Assembly: GCF_002104335.1 (NCBI RefSeq) | Contig: NZ_CP020867.1 | Location: 1 to 64,000 of the forward strand | Direction: 5' to 3' | Source: Campylobacter cuniculorum DSM 23162 = LMG 24588 | GTDB taxonomy: Bacteria; Campylobacterota; Campylobacteria; Campylobacterales; Campylobacteraceae | DNA length: 64,000 nt | Part shown: in pieces, positions 20,618-31,203 of the stretch | How positions within the stretch are numbered: the first letter of the stretch is position 1 | Layout: the number at the start of each line of letters is the position of its first letter | Notes under the pieces: generated by a model | The model's input: the letters and a program-made list of their open reading frames with translations, nothing else | The model's database searches: none | Told to the model about the DNA's origin: nothing | Program-made: the position numbers and the translations under genes

Positions 20618-21673
20618 TATTTTATCTGTTATGGTGAAGCTTTTTGTATGAAGAAGTTCTTGAAATAAATGATTAAAGTCTTGCACATTTTGCTTATTTT
20701 CTAACATTTGAACCAGTTTAGGAAAATATTTTTTAGCTAAGTTTTTTTCTTCAATGCTTAAGGTGCTTAGGTCTGTTGAGGATAAGAGTTTTGTGTATAT
20801 TTTTTCTTTGTCATCTTTATCTTGAAAAATTTTTAGCTTTTCTTCATTTCTTTTTGCAAGTTCTTGCTTGATTTTTTCTTTGTATTGTTCTAAAAATTGA
20901 TCAAAATCTTCTTTGCTTAAACCCAATAAAGGATTGTCTTTTATAAGCTCATTAAGCAGATCTTTGATGAAATTATGATAAATATTCTTATCATAATCTG
21001 TATATTTTACAAGTCCATCAAAATCTCTATCCAAACGTAAAGCTTTATCAAGAGCTAGATTGAGTGTATCACTTGTAAAGAAATCTTTATATTTTTCCCT
21101 AAGCTCCTCACTTAAATCAGAAAAATTTCTATGCGTTTTCATATCATGAGCAGATAAGAACATACCACCATAGCATAAGCGATTTGGTATAAAAAGGCTT
21201 TTTAAATTAAGTTTTTCTTCATCATCAATGAGTCCATCTTTGTTCGCATCTGCTTGCAAATAATTTTGATTTTGTGCTATTTCATTATACCAACCCCATA
21301 CATAAGCATTGCTTTCTCCATCGAGTAAAAATGAACCATCTTTTCTTTGATGCACTGAACCAAATTCTTTATTGAGAAAAATCACTGCTTCTTTGCTTAA
21401 TGCAATTTGAGTGATTTTATTGCCTGTGATATTTGTAAAATAAACCTTTACAAATTCCTTTTCAAGCTCCTTTTTATCCTCATGTTGCAATTCATCAAGT
21501 GCTTCAAAAGCATCTTGTAATTCGTTGATTTTTTCATTGATTAATTCATTTTGTTTAGAATCTCTTGTAACAACTGCAGAATTTATACTTACATAAGAAA
21601 TTGTGCTTTTACGCAAGGCTTTATCATCTACAATCTTCCCATAGGGATTGAAGCTGTCTGAAAAAATATCCAC
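20600..21673 (-). CDS. Unknown protein with EF-hand-like calcium loops
   Basis: A 357-residue acidic, charged and largely helical protein that I do not recognise. Two EF-hand-like loops are visible: DANKDGLIDDEEK near residue 142 and DRDFDGLVKYTD near 219. In each, Asp occupies loop positions 1, 3 and 5 with Gly at 6, as in calcium-binding loops. There is no signal peptide and no membrane segment. The N-terminus is polar (DSFNPYGKIVDDKALRKS), like some flagellar-type secreted substrates, but that is a guess. The gene lies 12 nt downstream of a small secreted-protein gene on the same strand, so the two may be one unit. This kind of gene between secY and the next core gene suggests species-specific cargo. 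Confidence 0.6.
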   Translation of the reverse strand: MDIFSDSFNPYGKIVDDKALRKSTISYVSINSAVVTRDSKQNELINEKINELQDAFEALDELQHEDKKELEKEFVKVYFTNITGNKITQIALSKEAVIFLNKEFGSVHQRKDGSFLLDGESNAYVWGWYNEIAQNQNYLQADANKDGLIDDEEKLNLKSLFIPNRLCYGGMFLSAHDMKTHRNFSDLSEELREKYKDFFTSDTLNLALDKALRLDRDFDGLVKYTDYDKNIYHNFIKDLLNELIKDNPLLGLSKEDFDQFLEQYKEKIKQELAKRNEEKLKIFQDKDDKEKIYTKLLSSTDLSTLSIEEKNLAKKYFPKLVQMLENKQNVQDFNHLFQELLHTKSFTITDKILDLKA

Positions 21674-21685
21674 TACAAAATTTCC

Positions 21686-21916
21686 TTAAGGTTTATAAGA
21701 ATTAACACATCTCATATAATCCAAAGTATTTCTACCATACCATTTTGCACAAAGATTTGTGTAATAGTAGTAATTGTTTGAATTAAAATATCCCGGTCTA
21801 TAAGGTCTGTGCACTGAATAAGGATTTGTATAATATCCATATGCTCTAGTTTCATCAGCTGTTAAAATTGTTAAAAAAGAGCCGATGAAAAAGCCTAGTA
21901 AAATGAGTTTTTTCAT
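21686..21916 (-). CDS. Small secreted Tyr-rich protein
   Basis: A 76-residue product with a clear signal peptide (KKLILLGFFIGSFLTILTADE) and a short mature part rich in Tyr, Asn, Arg and Pro (TNPYSVHRPYRPGYFNSNNY), with two Cys (LCAKWYGRNTLDYMRC) that could form a disulfide. I chose ATG 21916, giving TTTGGAG eight bases upstream; an ATG two codons earlier leaves too short a spacing. Function unknown. It precedes the EF-hand-like gene closely and may be exported with or before it. Confidence 0.6.
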   Translation of the reverse strand: MKKLILLGFFIGSFLTILTADETRAYGYYTNPYSVHRPYRPGYFNSNNYYYYTNLCAKWYGRNTLDYMRCVNSYKP

Positions 21917-22022
21917 CTCCATTGCTCCAAATTCTAAAATATCAGTTTAAACTAGATTTTAGCCTACAGACACTTAAAAATAAATTAAGACATTTTTTAA
22001 CCGAAAATGCACACAGAAAAGA

Positions 22023-24893
22023 TTAAGAATTTTCTATTGTTTTTGCAGATGAAACCTCATCAAGCAGATAAATAATATGCTCCCAATTTTTATCTGTCGC
22101 AGCACTCAAACCTAATTCACAAGTACTTGAACTTGCATACATTTTTTTAACTTCAAGTTTTTTAAAATGGTTTTTTAAATCTTCTAAGGCGTTTTGATTG
22201 AATTGAGGATTTATAAAGCCCTTATTTCCCGCAAAAGCACAGCAATAAGTTCCAGAATGCGTATAAACTTTTGCCTTCGTGCAACTTTGAGCAAGTTCAA
22301 CAAGACTATCCGCCCAGCCTCCTTTTTTAGTCGCACAAACAGAATAAATTCCAATATTTTCATCAAGAGCCTTAATGTCAAGCTTTGATAAAATGAATTC
22401 TTTGACAAAAACACTCATATCATAAATTTTAAGTTTTTCAAAGCCTTTTAAGTCCTTAAGTTTGTCTAAAATTTCAGCAGAACAAGCACTATGATCACAA
22501 ACAATAGCAATATCTCCATTGCAAGAACAAAGCAATAATTCTTGTAAGGCAAAATGCAAAGGATTGAGTGAAGGTTCTTTTTGAGTGTAATGCTTAAAAG
22601 CTTTTCCACAACACATTTTTTCTATATTTTTTGGATAAATAAGCTTGATATTTGCCTTAAGACATAGGCTCTCAAATACTTCTTGTATAGGGCGTTTGTT
22701 TGCACTAAAAGCACGATTAAGACAACTTGAAAAATACACCACACTTGCGGAATTTTCATTTTTTTCAAAGTAAGAATTTGAAATTTTATCCTTAAAAGTA
22801 TAGGAATTTTTGTGTGGCATAGTCTTTAAAATCACCGGAGTATTGAATTTTTGATTCAATTTAAAGCTCAATCTTTCAAGCCTGTCTTGACCAAGTATTT
22901 TAGAGCCAAAATCAAGCATACTCATACCAAATTTTGCTAAATTTATAGTTTTATCCATATGAGAGGAGAGGGTTTTTGCAATAAAAAGCTCTTTTTTTGA
23001 TGCCTTGTTATTGTAATAAGAATTCGCAATTTTTGCTGTATCAATCTCAATGGGACAAAGCGTAGAACACATTGAACAAGTTGCACAAGTATCTATCACA
23101 AAATATTTATATCCTTTTTGTAAATTTTCTAATTCCTCTTCTTGTTCTTTACTTTTTTCTTTTAAGGATTGAAGGCGTTTGATTTCTCTATGCACAGCAA
23201 TTCTTTGTCTTGGAGTGAGAGTAAAATTCTTGCTCGGGCAAACCTTTTCACAAAAACCGCATTCCATACAAGCTTCGAGATAATCCTCGATTTGATGAGA
23301 GGGTTTTAAATTTTTTATATGAATTTGAGGATCCTCGCAAAGAATCACATCCGGATTGAAAAGCTTTTGAGGATCAAAGATTTTTTTAATGCGTTGATTG
23401 ATTTTATAGGCTTTCTCACCCCATTCTTGCTCGATAAAAGGTGCCATCATACGTCCTGTGCCGTGCTCTGCCTTAGTGCTGCCTTTTAAAGTAAGCACTA
23501 AATTCACCATAGCATCCATAAATTTTGCAAAATTTTCTTTTTCCACCACATCATCTAAAAGCGGAGTGATAATAAAATGCACATTCCCACTTAAGGCATG
23601 TCCAAAGATAATGCCTTGAAAATTATAGAGCTCAAAAAGCTTTGTAATGCCTTCAATGCCTTTTGCGAAATTGTCAATTTCAAAGCAAATGTCTTCTGTA
23701 ATAACCGTGCTTTTTGGACGCTTATTAGCCGCAGATATGGGCAATAAACCCTTACGAATTTTCCACCAACTCGCTTGTTCTTGCTCATCAAAACTAAAAT
23801 TTATCCCAAAAAGTGTAGGAATATTTTCAAGCTCTTTTGTGATGAAGGCTGTGTTGTTTTTAAGAAGTTCTTTTTGATTTTCTTCAAGCTGGATTAAAAT
23901 ACAGCAATTTCCTTCTTTTAATTCTTGTAAAATTTGAGGCAGACCTTGCATATGAGACATAGCTTTTAAACACGCATAGTCCATAATCTCTGCCGCACTG
24001 ACTAAGGCATCGTTTTTTGAAAGTGTTTTAATGGCTAAAGATGCTAGGCTAAGATTTTCATAAAAAAGCAAGGCACAAGCTTTAAATTTAAAGTCCTCCA
24101 CAGCATAATACTCCACCCTTGAAACAAAACCCAAAGTTCCTTCAGCCCCTATAAAAATATGATTTAAAAGATCTTTAATATCGCTAAAATCTATGAAAGT
24201 GTTAAGACCATATCCTGTGGTATTTTTGATGCGAAATTTACGTTCAATCTCCTTGCATAGCTCTTTATCCTCTAAAATTTCTTTTCTAAGACTTAAAAGT
24301 TCATCGACAAGCTTTTGATGAGTTTGGATGAATTCTTTAAGATTTTCAGAATCAGAAGTGTCTAAAATAAAGCCATCATTTAAAATCACACGCACGGATT
24401 TAATGGTTTGATAGCTGTTTTGTTTAACTCCGCAACACATACCGCTTGAATTGTTTGAAAAAATTCCCGCTATACTTGCATTGTTTATGGTTGCGGGGTC
24501 AGGTCCTATTTTTTTGCCAAATTTTTTAAGGGCTTCGTTTGCTTGTGAGGCGATAACTCCACAATCACACCATAGAGAATTTTCATTTGCTTCAATCCTT
24601 TGCCACCCCTTCATGCACACCACAAGCACATGATTTGTGCAAGCTTGTCCGCTTAAGCTTGTTCCAGCAGCTCTAAAAGTAAGAGGGATATTGAATTTTT
24701 TGCTTAATAAAATGATTTTTTGCACCTCTTCTTCATTATTTGGTTTTAAAACGAGTTTTGGGATATAGCGATAACAAGATGCATCGATTCCGTAGGCAAA
24801 GCGTCTAAGATAATCATCATAAATTCTACATTCCTCTGCGTTGAGTAGAAATTTTTTGCATTCTTTTTTGAAATTTTCATAAGCTGCTTGCAT
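22023..24893 (-). CDS. Respiratory D-lactate dehydrogenase (FAD/Fe-S, Dld-II type)
   Basis: A 956-residue membrane-associated oxidoreductase of the kind encoded by C. jejuni Cj1585c, which oxidises D-lactate to pyruvate and feeds the quinone pool without NAD. Order of parts: an N-terminal FAD-binding domain (TFRAAGTSLSGQA, GPDPATINNASIAGIFSNNS), a GlpC-like pair of 4Fe-4S clusters (CMECGFCEKVCPSKNF and CATCSMCSTLCPIE) and C-terminal CCG-type cysteine domains (KMCCGKAFKH, GTYCCAFAGNKG). AAGGAT precedes the ATG. It stands alone. Substrate is inferred from family; glycolate or 2-hydroxyglutarate oxidases share the layout. Confidence 0.85.
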   Translation of the reverse strand: MQAAYENFKKECKKFLLNAEECRIYDDYLRRFAYGIDASCYRYIPKLVLKPNNEEEVQKIILLSKKFNIPLTFRAAGTSLSGQACTNHVLVVCMKGWQRIEANENSLWCDCGVIASQANEALKKFGKKIGPDPATINNASIAGIFSNNSSGMCCGVKQNSYQTIKSVRVILNDGFILDTSDSENLKEFIQTHQKLVDELLSLRKEILEDKELCKEIERKFRIKNTTGYGLNTFIDFSDIKDLLNHIFIGAEGTLGFVSRVEYYAVEDFKFKACALLFYENLSLASLAIKTLSKNDALVSAAEIMDYACLKAMSHMQGLPQILQELKEGNCCILIQLEENQKELLKNNTAFITKELENIPTLFGINFSFDEQEQASWWKIRKGLLPISAANKRPKSTVITEDICFEIDNFAKGIEGITKLFELYNFQGIIFGHALSGNVHFIITPLLDDVVEKENFAKFMDAMVNLVLTLKGSTKAEHGTGRMMAPFIEQEWGEKAYKINQRIKKIFDPQKLFNPDVILCEDPQIHIKNLKPSHQIEDYLEACMECGFCEKVCPSKNFTLTPRQRIAVHREIKRLQSLKEKSKEQEEELENLQKGYKYFVIDTCATCSMCSTLCPIEIDTAKIANSYYNNKASKKELFIAKTLSSHMDKTINLAKFGMSMLDFGSKILGQDRLERLSFKLNQKFNTPVILKTMPHKNSYTFKDKISNSYFEKNENSASVVYFSSCLNRAFSANKRPIQEVFESLCLKANIKLIYPKNIEKMCCGKAFKHYTQKEPSLNPLHFALQELLLCSCNGDIAIVCDHSACSAEILDKLKDLKGFEKLKIYDMSVFVKEFILSKLDIKALDENIGIYSVCATKKGGWADSLVELAQSCTKAKVYTHSGTYCCAFAGNKGFINPQFNQNALEDLKNHFKKLEVKKMYASSSTCELGLSAATDKNWEHIIYLLDEVSSAKTIENS

Positions 24894-25107
24894 TGATTTA
24901 TCCTTTTTTTAATTGATTTGGAAAAATATCATTTTAGAATTTAAAGCCCTAAAATACACTTAACTCAATAAAGAAATTTTTTTACAAATATCGTAAATTT
25001 ATTAAAAATTTTGAATCATTAACAAAAATAAAGGCGAATTTTTAGAGTATTGAAAATTTAAATCATACAATTTATCTTAAAAATTTTCATCAAAAATTAA
25101 TGTGTTT

Positions 25108-25698
25108 TTAAAGCAATTTAAAGCTTTTTCTATGAATTTTGCATATTCCAAATTTCGCAATGAGTTCTTTGTGCCTTTTTGTGCCATAAGCTTTGTGTTT
25201 TTCAAATTCATAGCAAGGAAAATCTTTAGCAAATTGCTTCATTATTCTATCTCTGCTCACCTTAGCTAAAATGCTTGCAGCACTGACTTCATTGACTAAG
25301 GAGTCGGCTTTGATGAGGGTTTTGATTGAATTGACTCCAAAATTTGTATTGCCATCATAAAGAAATATAGAATTTTTAAAATGAAGTTTTATGATTTCAA
25401 GCCCTTTTTTAAGACAAAAGCTAAGCCCTAATTCATCGATTTGTTCGCTTGAAAAAGCAAGGATTAAAAATTCCGAATTTTGAGTGATGAGTCCATAAAA
25501 TTGTTCCCGCTTTTTTTCATTCAGTTTTTTCGAATCTGTCAATCCTTGTAGCTTAGATTTAAGCTTACAAGCAGCCATCATCATAGGACCTGCTAAGGCT
25601 CCGCGTCCCGCTTCATCTATGCCAACAAGTTCGCTTTTGTCTGTAAAAAACTCATTCAACTGAAATGGAGTCTTTGATTTCTTCAAAGGTTTTTTCAC
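25108..25698 (-). CDS. rnhB: Ribonuclease HII
   Basis: RNase HII removes ribonucleotides and RNA primers from DNA. The active-site motif is GIDEAGRGALAGP, with later SAASILAKVSRDR and the YEFEKHKAYGTKRHKELI block. The start is unclear: the frame opens with GTG 25698 (196 aa), 47 bp inside the ComEA-like gene, but TTG 25659 would give MNEFFTDKSELVGIDEAG, closer to the usual short leader. No ATG is available. The order comEA-like then rnhB matches Cj0011c-Cj0010c of C. jejuni. Confidence 0.95.
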   Translation of the reverse strand: MKKPLKKSKTPFQLNEFFTDKSELVGIDEAGRGALAGPMMMAACKLKSKLQGLTDSKKLNEKKREQFYGLITQNSEFLILAFSSEQIDELGLSFCLKKGLEIIKLHFKNSIFLYDGNTNFGVNSIKTLIKADSLVNEVSAASILAKVSRDRIMKQFAKDFPCYEFEKHKAYGTKRHKELIAKFGICKIHRKSFKLL

Positions 25699-25891
25699 CT
25701 ATGCCTTTAACCTTTTTAATGTCTTCTATGCTAGTGAAATTTTGGTCTTTGCGGTATTCTAAAATCGCTTCAGCCTTTGTTTCACCTATACCTTTAAGAG
25801 TTTGAAGTTCTTCTTTACTCGCGGTATTGATATTAACAGCTGCAGATAAAAGGCTTATAAAAGCAAAGATTAAAAATAAGATTTTTTTCAT
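25652..25891 (-). CDS. ComEA-like periplasmic DNA-binding protein
   Basis: A 79-residue protein with a signal peptide (KKILFLIFAFISLLSAAVN) and two helix-hairpin-helix motifs: LQTLKGIGETKAEAIL and IKKVKGIGEKTFEEI. It is homologous to C. jejuni Cj0011c, a periplasmic non-specific DNA binder required for full natural transformation. It probably holds incoming DNA after uptake by the Cts machinery encoded at 55-61 kb. AAAGGA precedes the ATG. Confidence 0.92.
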   Translation of the reverse strand: MKKILFLIFAFISLLSAAVNINTASKEELQTLKGIGETKAEAILEYRKDQNFTSIEDIKKVKGIGEKTFEEIKDSISVE

Positions 25892-25977
25892 TTTTTTTCC
25901 TTTATTGTGTGAAATTTACTTTTAATTTTAAATCATTTTTGTTAATCAAAATCAAATCATTTAAAATCGGGCTTAAA

Positions 25978-26011
25978 TTTAAATTTGATTTTATTTAAAT
26001 TTGATTATACT
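25978..26011 (+). promoter_or_regulatory. ilvD promoter with tandem 16-bp repeat
   Basis: TTTAAATTTGATT occurs at 25978-25990 and again at 25994-26006, a 16-bp period, the second copy running into TATACT (26006-26011), a good -10 box. Inverted pieces (AAAATC, AAATCAAATC) lie just upstream. This could be an operator for ilvD regulation; no regulator is identified. Confidence 0.4.
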
Positions 26012-26046
26012 TTAAAAACATTTGATAAAAATAAAAGGAGTAATTG

Positions 26047-27723
26047 ATGAGAAGCGATGCGATTAAAAAAGGACATTTAAAGGCTCCAAATCGTTCTTTA
26101 CTAAGAGCGTGTGGTTTGAAAGATGAGGATTTTGATAAGCCTTTTATAGGTGTTGCAAATAGTTATATAGACATTATTCCGGGTCATTATTTTTTAAATG
26201 AATATGCCAAGATTATTAAAGATGAAATTCGAAAAAATGGTTGTGTGCCTTTTGAATTCAATACCATAGGTGTTGATGATGGTATAGCTATGGGACATAA
26301 GGGTATGCTTTATTCTTTACCGAGCCGTGAAATCATTGCAAATTCAGTTGAATCTGTTATGAATGCTCATCAGCTCGATGCTTTAATCTGTATTCCAAAT
26401 TGCGATAAAATCACTCCCGGAATGCTTATGGGTGCTTTAAGGGTCAATGTTCCTACGATTTTTGTAAGCGGTGGTCCTATGAGAGCGGGTTTGAGTAAAA
26501 AAGGCGAAAAACTCACTTTAAGCAGTGTTTTTGAAGCGGTTGGTGCCTATGAAACGCAACAAATCAGCGAAGAAGAGCTTAAAGATATAGAGTGTCAAGC
26601 CTGTCCGGGTGGCGGTTCTTGCTCGGGAATGTTTACTGCAAATTCTATGAATACGCTTTGTGAAGCTATGGGTATAGCTTTAAAGGGTAATGGGACAATT
26701 TTGGCTCAAACTCCACAAAGAGAAGAGCTTTTGAGAAAAGCAGCAAAGAGAATTTGCGAGATTGCTTTAGATGAAAAATTTAAAATTCGCAATATCGTCA
26801 ATGAAAAAGCCATCAGAAATGCTATGGTTGTAGATATGGCAATGGGTGGAAGCTCAAATACTATTTTGCATATGCTTGCTATATCAAGAGAAGCTGGAGT
26901 GCCACTTGAGATTAAGGATATTAATGAGATAAGCAAAAATACTTCACACATTGCAAAAATCGCTCCTTCTTTACCGAGTGTTACGATGAAAGATGTTGAT
27001 GATGCAGGGGGGGTGAGTGCTGTGATAAGAGAAATTTCTTTACAAAAAAACCATATGCTTGAGCTTGATACTCTTACTATCACGGGAGAAAGTTTAAAAG
27101 AACGTATTGAAAATGAGGCTATTAAAGATGAAAATATCATTCATAAGGCAGAAAATGCTTATTCAAAGGTCGGGGGACTTGCAATTTTATTTGGAAATTT
27201 AGCCGAGCAAGGTTGTGTGATAAAAACAGCTGGAATTATAGGAGAGCGTCAATTTAAAGGCAAGGCAGTGTGTTTTAATTCTCAAGATGAAGCCATTAGC
27301 GGGATTATAAAGGGTAAAGTCAAAAAAGGCGATGTTTGCGTGATTCGTTATGAGGGACCTAAAGGGGGTCCGGGTATGCAAGAAATGCTTAGCCCAACAA
27401 GTCTTTTAATGGGTATGGGTTTGGGTGCTGATGTGGCACTTATTACGGATGGAAGATTTAGCGGAGCAACAAGGGGTTTGAGTGTGGGGCATATTTCGCC
27501 TGAAGCCGCTGAAGGAGGACTTATAGCACTTTTACAAGATGGAGATGAAATAGAGATTGATGTAGATTCTTACACAATCAATGCCGTTTTAAGCGAAGAA
27601 GAAATTTCTAAAAGAAAGGCTTCTTATAAGGCTCCTAAAAAAGAATTAAACTCAAGATGGCTTAAAATGTATCAAAAACTTGTAAGCAATGCAAGCAAAG
27701 GAGCTGTATTGGATATGGAGTAA
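26047..27723 (+). CDS. ilvD: Dihydroxy-acid dehydratase
   Basis: IlvD dehydrates 2,3-dihydroxy-isovalerate and -methylvalerate in valine, leucine and isoleucine synthesis. The 558-residue product has the Fe-S cysteines in [10 protein letters not shown] and [16 protein letters not shown], plus [12 protein letters not shown] and the C-terminal [21 protein letters not shown] use ATG 26047 behind AAAGGAG rather than the in-frame TTG at 26044. A run of seven G (27007-27013) lies within the VDDAGGVS codons. Confidence 0.97.
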   Translation: MRSDAIKKGHLKAPNRSLLRACGLKDEDFDKPFIGVANSYIDIIPGHYFLNEYAKIIKDEIRKNGCVPFEFNTIGVDDGIAMGHKGMLYSLPSREIIANSVESVMNAHQLDALICIPNCDKITPGMLMGALRVNVPTIFVSGGPMRAGLSKKGEKLTLSSVFEAVGAYETQQISEEELKDIECQACPGGGSCSGMFTANSMNTLCEAMGIALKGNGTILAQTPQREELLRKAAKRICEIALDEKFKIRNIVNEKAIRNAMVVDMAMGGSSNTILHMLAISREAGVPLEIKDINEISKNTSHIAKIAPSLPSVTMKDVDDAGGVSAVIREISLQKNHMLELDTLTITGESLKERIENEAIKDENIIHKAENAYSKVGGLAILFGNLAEQGCVIKTAGIIGERQFKGKAVCFNSQDEAISGIIKGKVKKGDVCVIRYEGPKGGPGMQEMLSPTSLLMGMGLGADVALITDGRFSGATRGLSVGHISPEAAEGGLIALLQDGDEIEIDVDSYTINAVLSEEEISKRKASYKAPKKELNSRWLKMYQKLVSNASKGAVLDME

Positions 27724-27784
27724 ATTTTTATATTTAAAGATAAAAGTATAAAATTTTATGCTTTTTGAAAAGATTAACTTTTTG

Positions 27785-27831
27785 TTTTTTTTTTTTTTTG
27801 ATATTATCGCAAATTAAATATTAATTTGCGA
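27785..27831. promoter_or_regulatory. T15 tract and 25-bp palindrome upstream of docA
   Basis: Fifteen T (27785-27799) are followed by TCGCAAATTAA (27807-27817), a 3-base centre and TTAATTTGCGA (27821-27831), a perfect 11-bp inverted repeat. It could be an operator for the docA-docB operon or a hairpin ending ilvD, although the T run lies on the wrong side for a rightward terminator. About 95 bp separate it from the docA ATG. Confidence 0.5.
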
Positions 27832-27927
27832 AACTTTTAATCAATTCACTTTCGCTTCACACAAGATAAGTAGAATGTAAATTTCTTAATTTAATATTTA
27901 GTTTAATATTTTAACAAGGATATTTTA

Positions 27928-28842
27928 ATGAAAAATTATTTTGTAAGTATAGTGATTTTGATAAATTTTTTATTTGCTCAAGATATAATCAATCCAATTC
28001 CTACAAGCATAGCTTATGACAAAGCTAAAGCTAAACTCGGTAAAAAAATTTTTATGGACACTTCTTTATCAAAAGACGGCACAATCAGCTGTAATTCTTG
28101 TCATGATTTGAAAAATTTTGGCGTTGATCATAAAGAAGTTTCAACAGGGGTGGAAAATAAATTAGGCAGAGTGAATTCTCCTAGCGTTTTTAATTCTGTT
28201 TTTAATTTTGTTCAGTTTTGGGATGGACGTGCTAAGGATTTGGTAGAACAAGCAAAGGGTCCATTTTTTAATCCTGTGGAAATGGGCTTAACTCCTGAAA
28301 TTTTAATTGAAAAGGTTAGTGCAAATAAAGATTATGTTAAAGAATTTGATGAGCTTTTTGGAGAATTAAGTGTTGATACAATCGCTTTAGCCTTAGCTGA
28401 ATTTGAAAAAACTCTCATCACTCCTCATTCCCCTTTTGATAAATGGTTAAGAGGAGACGAAAACGCTATTTCAGTTCAAGCTAAAAGAGGTTTTGAGTCT
28501 TTTAAAGCTAATGGCTGTATTTCTTGTCATCAAGGGCAAAATATCGGTGGAAATATGTATCAAAAAATCGGAATTTTTGAGGTTTATCCTAATGAAGAAT
28601 CTTCTTTAGGGAGGTTTGAACAGACAAAAAAACAAGAGGATAGATTAGTCTTTAAAGTTCCAAGCTTAAGAAATGTTGCTAAAACTCCACCCTATTATCA
28701 CGATGGTTCAATTCCTAGTCTTGATGCTTGCATTCAGTTTATGGCGTATTATCAATTGGGCAAATTTTTGGAAAAAGATGTGGTAGAGGATATTGTAGCA
28801 TTTTTGGAAAGCTTGACAGGAGAATACAATGAAGCAAACTAG
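27928..28842 (+). CDS. docA: Periplasmic di-heme cytochrome c peroxidase (DocA-like)
   Basis: Reduces hydrogen peroxide in the periplasm with electrons from cytochrome c. The 304-residue product has a signal peptide (about residues 1-18) and two c-type heme sites, CNSCH and CISCH, plus the family blocks [29 protein letters not shown] and [17 protein letters not shown]. It is the homologue of C. jejuni Cj0020c (DocA, a determinant of chick colonisation). It overlaps the chemoreceptor gene that follows by 14 nt, so the two are one operon. Confidence 0.93.
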   Translation: MKNYFVSIVILINFLFAQDIINPIPTSIAYDKAKAKLGKKIFMDTSLSKDGTISCNSCHDLKNFGVDHKEVSTGVENKLGRVNSPSVFNSVFNFVQFWDGRAKDLVEQAKGPFFNPVEMGLTPEILIEKVSANKDYVKEFDELFGELSVDTIALALAEFEKTLITPHSPFDKWLRGDENAISVQAKRGFESFKANGCISCHQGQNIGGNMYQKIGIFEVYPNEESSLGRFEQTKKQEDRLVFKVPSLRNVAKTPPYYHDGSIPSLDACIQFMAYYQLGKFLEKDVVEDIVAFLESLTGEYNEAN

Positions 28843-30625
28843 AAAATCCACCTTTTTGAAAAAATTTATTTTTCTAAGTTTATTTGTTTTATTTTTTGTT
28901 TTATTGCTTAGCTTTTTTATCTTTAACAATTATACTTCTTTCCAAAAAAATGAGAAAATCACAAGCCTGCTTCAAAATTTAGCGATTTTAGACAGCAAAA
29001 TGGATAGAATTTTTGAAAATAAATTCACTCTTAATAATTATGATGAAGAAGTTTCACAGGCAAAAGAATTTGAAGAGGGTTTGAATGCTTTAAAAAAATT
29101 GAATGTAAATGTTTCAAGTATTGAAGAAATTTTTAGAGCCAAGATTGAGCAAATTGAAAAATTTAAATCCGCAAATTCCATAGCCATCAATTCAAAAACT
29201 TATCTTTATGAGCTTGAAAATTCTTTGGTTGCTTCATATAATGAGGATAATTTTTCTAACCCAAATGCTTATAAAATTATGAGCAATACAAATCAAATTT
29301 TAACCATACTTGCAACTCAAAATATACTTGAATCAAGCACACTTAGTCAAATTGAAAAGTTGCTTAAAAATATCGAGCTTGAAAGCGAAAAAAATGATGA
29401 AAATCTTAATTTATTCATCAAACATCTTAAAACTGCTCTCAATCAAATTGAGATTATGCAAAAGAATTCATCTTTATATACAAATAATGCTTTGAGTTTA
29501 GAGCTTAAAAAATTTTCATCTCAAATTAAAGCTGAATTTGCTTCATCAAGTTTATATGAGCTTTATATTGCTGTAATTATTGCGGCTTCGACTTTAATTT
29601 TGCTGATTTTGTTTATTGTTTTAATCCTTAAAAAAGTCATCATTCCTATATCCACACTTGAAAGATTGAGTGCAAATTTGGCAAGTGCTGAAGCTAATTT
29701 ACAAGCTCGATTAGAAATCGATTCAAAAAGTGAATTAGGTGCGAGTGCAACTTATATCAATTCTTTTATAGAAATTGTGCAAAATTCTGTCCTTGAAGCG
29801 AGTGAAAATGCAAAAGAAAGTCATAAATTTTCACAACAACTTAAAAACAATGCCCATTTACTCCAAACAAGCTCAAGTGAGCAAAATGAAGAAATAAAAA
29901 GCGTGAAAAATATCACACAGGACTTAGATGAACATATTTCTTTATCGGGGAATTTAGCAAATGAAACCATAGAAAATATGCAGCATACGCATACTTTGAT
30001 GAATAAGGTTGAAACAACTCTAAATGGGCTTACTGAACTTATGATTGCTAACAACGAAAAAGAACAAGGCGTGATTGACAATATGGAAAATCTCACTCAA
30101 ACAGCGGATAATATTTTAGGCATAACTAATTCTATTAAAGATATAGCTGAACAGACAAATCTTTTAGCCCTCAATGCTGCCATTGAAGCCGCTCGTGCTG
30201 GAGAACACGGACGCGGCTTTGCTGTTGTGGCTGATGAGGTAAGAATTTTGGCAGATAAAACAGGAAAATCCCTTGCGACAATCAACGCAACTGTGCAAAC
30301 CATAGTCCAGCAGATTAATGATAATAAATCTTTGATGGATTTAATCGGAGAATCTATGAAAGACACCCAAGCTAAGGTTAATGATTTGCAAAAAGACCTT
30401 GTCGATTCTATGTATAAATTACAAAGCTCAATACAATCAACCCAAAATATGAAAGAAAAAAGTATAGAAGTTAAAGAAAAAATGCTGAATTTAGAAGGCA
30501 ACATCCAAAAAGTGAGTGCTCTTGCAAATTCAGTTAAAAAACTTTCTAAAGAAGTCAATGATATATCTGAAAATGTATTGAATGGAGCTTCTAAACTTTC
30601 ATCTAAACTTAGCACTTTTGTGTGA
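28829..30625 (+). CDS. docB: Methyl-accepting chemotaxis protein (DocB-like)
   Basis: A 598-residue transmembrane chemoreceptor. Membrane segments lie at about residues 12-34 and 245-268, enclosing a periplasmic, mainly helical sensor. A HAMP-like linker follows, then the cytoplasmic signalling tip with [20 protein letters not shown] near 441-460 and [20 protein letters not shown]. It matches C. jejuni Cj0019c (DocB). The start follows AGGAG inside the end of docA. Ligand unknown; linkage to a peroxidase hints at redox or peroxide-related taxis, which is inference. Confidence 0.92.
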   Translation: MKQTRKSTFLKKFIFLSLFVLFFVLLLSFFIFNNYTSFQKNEKITSLLQNLAILDSKMDRIFENKFTLNNYDEEVSQAKEFEEGLNALKKLNVNVSSIEEIFRAKIEQIEKFKSANSIAINSKTYLYELENSLVASYNEDNFSNPNAYKIMSNTNQILTILATQNILESSTLSQIEKLLKNIELESEKNDENLNLFIKHLKTALNQIEIMQKNSSLYTNNALSLELKKFSSQIKAEFASSSLYELYIAVIIAASTLILLILFIVLILKKVIIPISTLERLSANLASAEANLQARLEIDSKSELGASATYINSFIEIVQNSVLEASENAKESHKFSQQLKNNAHLLQTSSSEQNEEIKSVKNITQDLDEHISLSGNLANETIENMQHTHTLMNKVETTLNGLTELMIANNEKEQGVIDNMENLTQTADNILGITNSIKDIAEQTNLLALNAAIEAARAGEHGRGFAVVADEVRILADKTGKSLATINATVQTIVQQINDNKSLMDLIGESMKDTQAKVNDLQKDLVDSMYKLQSSIQSTQNMKEKSIEVKEKMLNLEGNIQKVSALANSVKKLSKEVNDISENVLNGASKLSSKLSTFV

Positions 30626-31203
30626 TAAAGCAGTTAAATTCTAGTATATCTTAGAATCATATTTGATTTTAAGATAAAATTTTTATCGAAATTGATAAAA
30701 TATAAATAAAAAATACAAATGTTTTAAAGCCCAAAATTATAAGCCTAGAAACAGAATTAAAATGTTTTATAGTAAGAATAGCAACGGCTTAAATTTGGCA
30801 TTGCTTAGATGCAAGAATATAATTAAAGCTAAAACTTTGATAAATTTTAAATGAGTGCAAATAAAATTAATAAAAATTATATTAATATCCGCTACGGTTT
30901 TTCACTTCATTTTCTTAAGGTATTTTGAATAAAAATTTTTAAATTTTAATGAGTTTTGATTTATATTTTGTTTTTGAAAAAATAAAATTTTTTTATCAAT
31001 AAACCCTTCAATCAAAATCTTAAAAAGCTTGTAAAAAACCAAAAGAGTCATTTTAAGCAGTCAATGATATAAATTTCTTCTAATTTGTTATTATTTTTTA
31101 CCCTCTTTGGAGTATTTTAAATCGTATGAATTGATACAAAAATTCATTTTTTTAAATTTTAAGAGTTTGATAAAACCTTCACAAAGTTAAATCTTATTGT
31201 AAA
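30626..31203. other. 578-bp A+T-rich gap after docB
   Basis: No convincing gene, tRNA or repeat is seen. A weak inverted pair TTCTA...TAGAA (about 30638-30655) follows docB, and the only ATG frames are about 30 codons long without good ribosome binding sites. Possibly holds a small RNA or only decayed sequence. Confidence 0.4.

Noticed and set aside
27007-27013. G7 run inside ilvD
   Set aside because: It encodes conserved VDDAGGVS residues and is below the length at which Campylobacter G tracts usually vary.
30757-30852. About 30-codon frame in the gap after docB
   Set aside because: No ribosome binding site, no homology recognised and composition like the surrounding gap.
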